Origin: SIG653 sp045577455
GTDB taxonomy: Bacteria > Bacillota > Clostridia > Oscillospirales > CAG-382
DNA: 16,349 nucleotides
Assembly (NCBI GenBank): GCA_045577455.1
Contig: JAZNIJ010000095.1
Coordinates: forward strand, 1 to 16,349
Reading direction: 5' to 3'
Program-made: the position numbers and the translations under genes
The notes under the pieces: model-generated
What the model saw: only the letters and a program-made list of their open reading frames with translations
Databases searched by the model: none
Told to the model about the DNA's origin: nothing
Shown here: piece by piece, positions 14,063 through 16,349 of the stretch
How the letters are laid out: each line of letters begins with the position of its first letter
Numbering within the stretch: position 1 is the stretch's first letter

Positions 14063-15226
14063 TTATTTGTCTACCTCAAACAGTTTTCTCGCAGCCTGTT
14101 CAATAACCATAACATTAACCGCATTACCAAACTGCTTGTACGCCTGATGGTCATCCACATCTGGCAAAAAAGAATTCGGGAAACTCTGTAATCTTGCTGC
14201 TTCTCTCACTGTCAGTCTACGTTTATATTTGCCAATAATCGGAATTTGCACCATTGCTACAAGCGCCGGGAAACACGTAGGAGTTTTAACTCTAATTCCA
14301 GATGGTCTAAATTGAATTATACCTTCCCACAATGATGTTATTTTATTTCCTGCCTGCCACTCCATTTTTCTATGTGTTGGTGTAAAATCTTCTAAATTAT
14401 TGTATTTGATTAACCAAGCATCAATAAATTTTTTATTTAATTGATAAAGTGATTTATTTTTTCTTACGAACTCCTTTTTCCACTCAGGAAAATCTTCTTC
14501 AGCATCTTTATCTTTAAAATACTCCGCCCAAATCGGAAAGCCAATAACAGTTTCTTCTATTCCTTTATAGAACTCATCCCATACATTAAGCACATATTCT
14601 TCTTTTTCACTGATGTAATATTTATCATCAACTTCACCGTCATCAAGCACAGTGTAGACAGAATTTTCATCTTTGCTTAACAAATTGTCAAATGTTATTT
14701 GTAAATCTTCATTTGCGTTTTCTGGGTCGTATATACCGAGAATAACAACACGTTCCCTTAACTGTGGAATTCCGAACTGATGAGGACTTATAATGATCGG
14801 CACTGGTGTTAAACGATATCCTAAATCTTTAAGATGACTATGTATTGTTCTCCATGTATTACCCTGATCGTGAGACACAAGATTACGAACATTTTCAAGT
14901 ATAATATATTTTGTTTTGTGATGTTTCAGTATTCTTTCAATTTCAAAGAAAAGTGTTCCGCGGGTGTCACTCATTCCTTTCTGATAACCCGCTTTGGAAA
15001 ATGCTTGGCAAGGAAAACCTGCACACAGAACATCGTGTTCAGGGATGTCTTCAGCAGCAACATTTCTTACATTGTGATTTGCATCTATTTTATAGTTATT
15101 ATAATATGTCTCAATACAATGAGCATCAATTTCAGATGCAAAAACACATTCGCCGCCAAGATTTTCCATAGCTTGATGGAATCCACCAATTCCTGAAAAC
15201 AAGTCTATGAATTTGAATTTTTTCAT
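14063..15226 (-). CDS. DNA (cytosine-5) methyltransferase
   Basis: A 387-residue C5 methyltransferase that moves a methyl group from S-adenosylmethionine to cytosine in a specific DNA site. The canonical motifs are in order: I DLFSGIGGF (8-16), IV GFPCQAFSKAG (70-80, nucleophile Cys73), VI ENVRN (111-115), VIII QLRERVVILG (155-164), IX RLTVREAARLQSFP (337-350), X FGNAVNV (366-372). The region between VIII and IX, about 170 residues, holds the target recognition domain; the recognised site cannot be read from it. GAGGTG lies eight bases before the ATG. It follows a PD-(D/E)XK gene by 57 bp and precedes the GHKL ATPase, so it is the modification part of the cassette and would protect the host chromosome. 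Confidence 0.96.
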   Translation of the reverse strand: MKKFKFIDLFSGIGGFHQAMENLGGECVFASEIDAHCIETYYNNYKIDANHNVRNVAAEDIPEHDVLCAGFPCQAFSKAGYQKGMSDTRGTLFFEIERILKHHKTKYIILENVRNLVSHDQGNTWRTIHSHLKDLGYRLTPVPIIISPHQFGIPQLRERVVILGIYDPENANEDLQITFDNLLSKDENSVYTVLDDGEVDDKYYISEKEEYVLNVWDEFYKGIEETVIGFPIWAEYFKDKDAEEDFPEWKKEFVRKNKSLYQLNKKFIDAWLIKYNNLEDFTPTHRKMEWQAGNKITSLWEGIIQFRPSGIRVKTPTCFPALVAMVQIPIIGKYKRRLTVREAARLQSFPNSFLPDVDDHQAYKQFGNAVNVMVIEQAARKLFEVDK

Positions 15227-15283
15227 ATCGAATCACCTCATCGGGAGTATAAACTAATATTTTAAATAAGTCCAGACAATTAA

Positions 15284-16349
15284 TTAAAATTCCATTTTAT
15301 GAATCAAAAAATTGCCTATATTTTTGTCTTTAATTTGAATTTTGGGATTTCTTGGACTTCCGTCACTGTTATGTCCCTGATGAAACACATCTAAATATTG
15401 TTTGTTGAATTTATTAATTTCAAGAACATAATAAGATGTCAATGTCACAGAGTGTTTCATTTTATTGGCATAACTCAATAAGTTTTCTTTACCAAGTTTT
15501 GTGTTCCAAAAAATTGCAACTTCATTTCCATAATTACGGTCTTTTTCAGTATCATGATTTAAAACAATGTAATATATACTGTCAGTTTCCAAAACTCTCA
15601 TTACGGTATCCCAATCGTTTCCTTGAATACCTGCTGATTCATTGCTGTGCGCTTTTAAATCACCGTATGTGCTAACCCTCGGGAAGAATAAATCTAAATC
15701 TATTTCTCCTGATTTTTTATTCTGTTTGTATTGAATATCTTGACTTGTACCTGAGTGTTCTCTTATATATTTATCTAATTTATACTCGTGGTAAAAGCCG
15801 GGCCACTCTGGTTGGTATGCATTATTAAAATGAGCATCAATCATCTCTTGGTAGGCATCAATGCCAAACCAACGTTTTGACAAAGAAGTATAAAAGTCAT
15901 CTAAAATGGTTATAAAACCTAACCTCAAATCAACTCCACCAATAAGTTTGCTTTTCAAATATTTCTCAACATTTTCCGGGGTGAATACAGTAATAAGGTT
16001 CTTTCTGATGTCTTCTTTTTGAAAAATGCCAAACAACAAACCATTTTTCAGATCAATTGTATATACGTGTGCAGATGAATTGTGAGACTTATTTGTTGCA
16101 TATTTGGTTGTATCAAAATCTACAAACAATAAAGTGCTTTTGTATTTATAAACACCTATCAACAGTGTTTTTATATTATTGTTCTTGTTTTCTTTGTAAA
16201 TTTCTTTAAAGTTATCACCAATTTGAATTCTCTTCTTAAAAAACGGATGCGGAGTTCCAAGGTAACTTATATTTTTAAAATAAATACAGTATTTTTCTCC
16301 TGCTTTTTCTCCATACAAGCAACCATTTTTATATGTAGTATTTTTAAAA
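15284..16349 (-). CDS. Predicted PD-(D/E)XK restriction endonuclease, 5' end outside window
   Basis: The frame is open to the right edge, so the true start lies outside; the first start-like codon inside is a TTG at 16318 without a ribosome site. Counted from that TTG, the nuclease signature is HEYKLDKYI (about 177-185, Glu178), then EIDLDLFFP (205-213, Asp209), then YGDLKAHS (218-225, Asp220 and Lys222), giving D...DxK with the expected leading glutamate. I know no named restriction enzyme that matches the N-terminal 170 residues. Its position directly before a cytosine-5 methyltransferase on the same strand is classical for a type II restriction enzyme. It is not a methyltransferase or helicase by any visible motif. 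The nuclease call is inferred from motif and context. Confidence 0.7.
   Translation of the reverse strand, partial: FKNTTYKNGCLYGEKAGEKYCIYFKNISYLGTPHPFFKKRIQIGDNFKEIYKENKNNNIKTLLIGVYKYKSTLLFVDFDTTKYATNKSHNSSAHVYTIDLKNGLLFGIFQKEDIRKNLITVFTPENVEKYLKSKLIGGVDLRLGFITILDDFYTSLSKRWFGIDAYQEMIDAHFNNAYQPEWPGFYHEYKLDKYIREHSGTSQDIQYKQNKKSGEIDLDLFFPRVSTYGDLKAHSNESAGIQGNDWDTVMRVLETDSIYYIVLNHDTEKDRNYGNEVAIFWNTKLGKENLLSYANKMKHSVTLTSYYVLEINKFNKQYLDVFHQGHNSDGSPRNPKIQIKDKNIGNFLIHKMEF

Noticed and set aside
9386..16349. Cassette as DISARM or a type I restriction system
   Set aside because: No HsdR/HsdS/HsdM, DrmB or phospholipase-D-type genes are seen; the Z1 and GHKL ATPases define a different type.

Overview
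The window is AT-rich DNA from a Gram-positive, low-GC bacterium, most likely a gut-type member of the Clostridia. The signs are strong GGAGG-type ribosome sites, intrinsic terminators with U-tracts, a TndX/TnpX-like large serine recombinase, a DUF6809 protein and SLOG/XRE genes typical of clostridial mobile elements. The species cannot be named from the sequence. The content is accessory, probably parts of one or more integrated elements.

Layout. (1) 1-1524: a large serine recombinase running in from the left edge, then a terminator and an orphan array of about ten iteron-like units (1610-1840). (2) 1867-4410: a leftward Ig-like membrane-anchored remnant, a leftward LysR regulator, and a divergent YeiH-family transporter; LysR and YeiH are a known regulator/exporter pairing. 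(3) 4421-5370: a leftward SLOG-domain gene and a rightward XRE repressor, with three evenly spaced ACCC-N6-GGGT operators between them and a terminator in the SLOG leader. (4) 5416-7057: a leftward DUF6809 gene, whose ribosome site can fold onto its own promoter region, and a rightward unit of tandem extended -10 promoters, an attenuator-like terminator, two small genes and a frameshifted third gene. (5) 7122-16349: a long leftward defence run. In transcription order it encodes a PD-(D/E)XK nuclease (cut by the right edge), a DNA cytosine-5 methyltransferase, a MORC/MutL-like GHKL ATPase, a Z1-domain SF2-like ATPase, a DUF4420 PD-(D/E)XK protein, a short peptide deformylase and a class 1 OLD-family ATPase/TOPRIM nuclease.

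How they work together. The methyltransferase, GHKL ATPase, Z1 ATPase and nucleases form a restriction-modification-like system of the type predicted by comparative genomics of prokaryotic MORC-family ATPases. The methyltransferase would mark self DNA; the two ATPases would sense or translocate on unmodified DNA and license one or both nucleases. Tight spacing (15 bp between GHKL and Z1, a 14-bp overlap between Z1 and DUF4420) supports one operon. The OLD nuclease and deformylase follow on the same strand and may be a second defence module. The small regulated units in the middle look like the control region of a mobile element.
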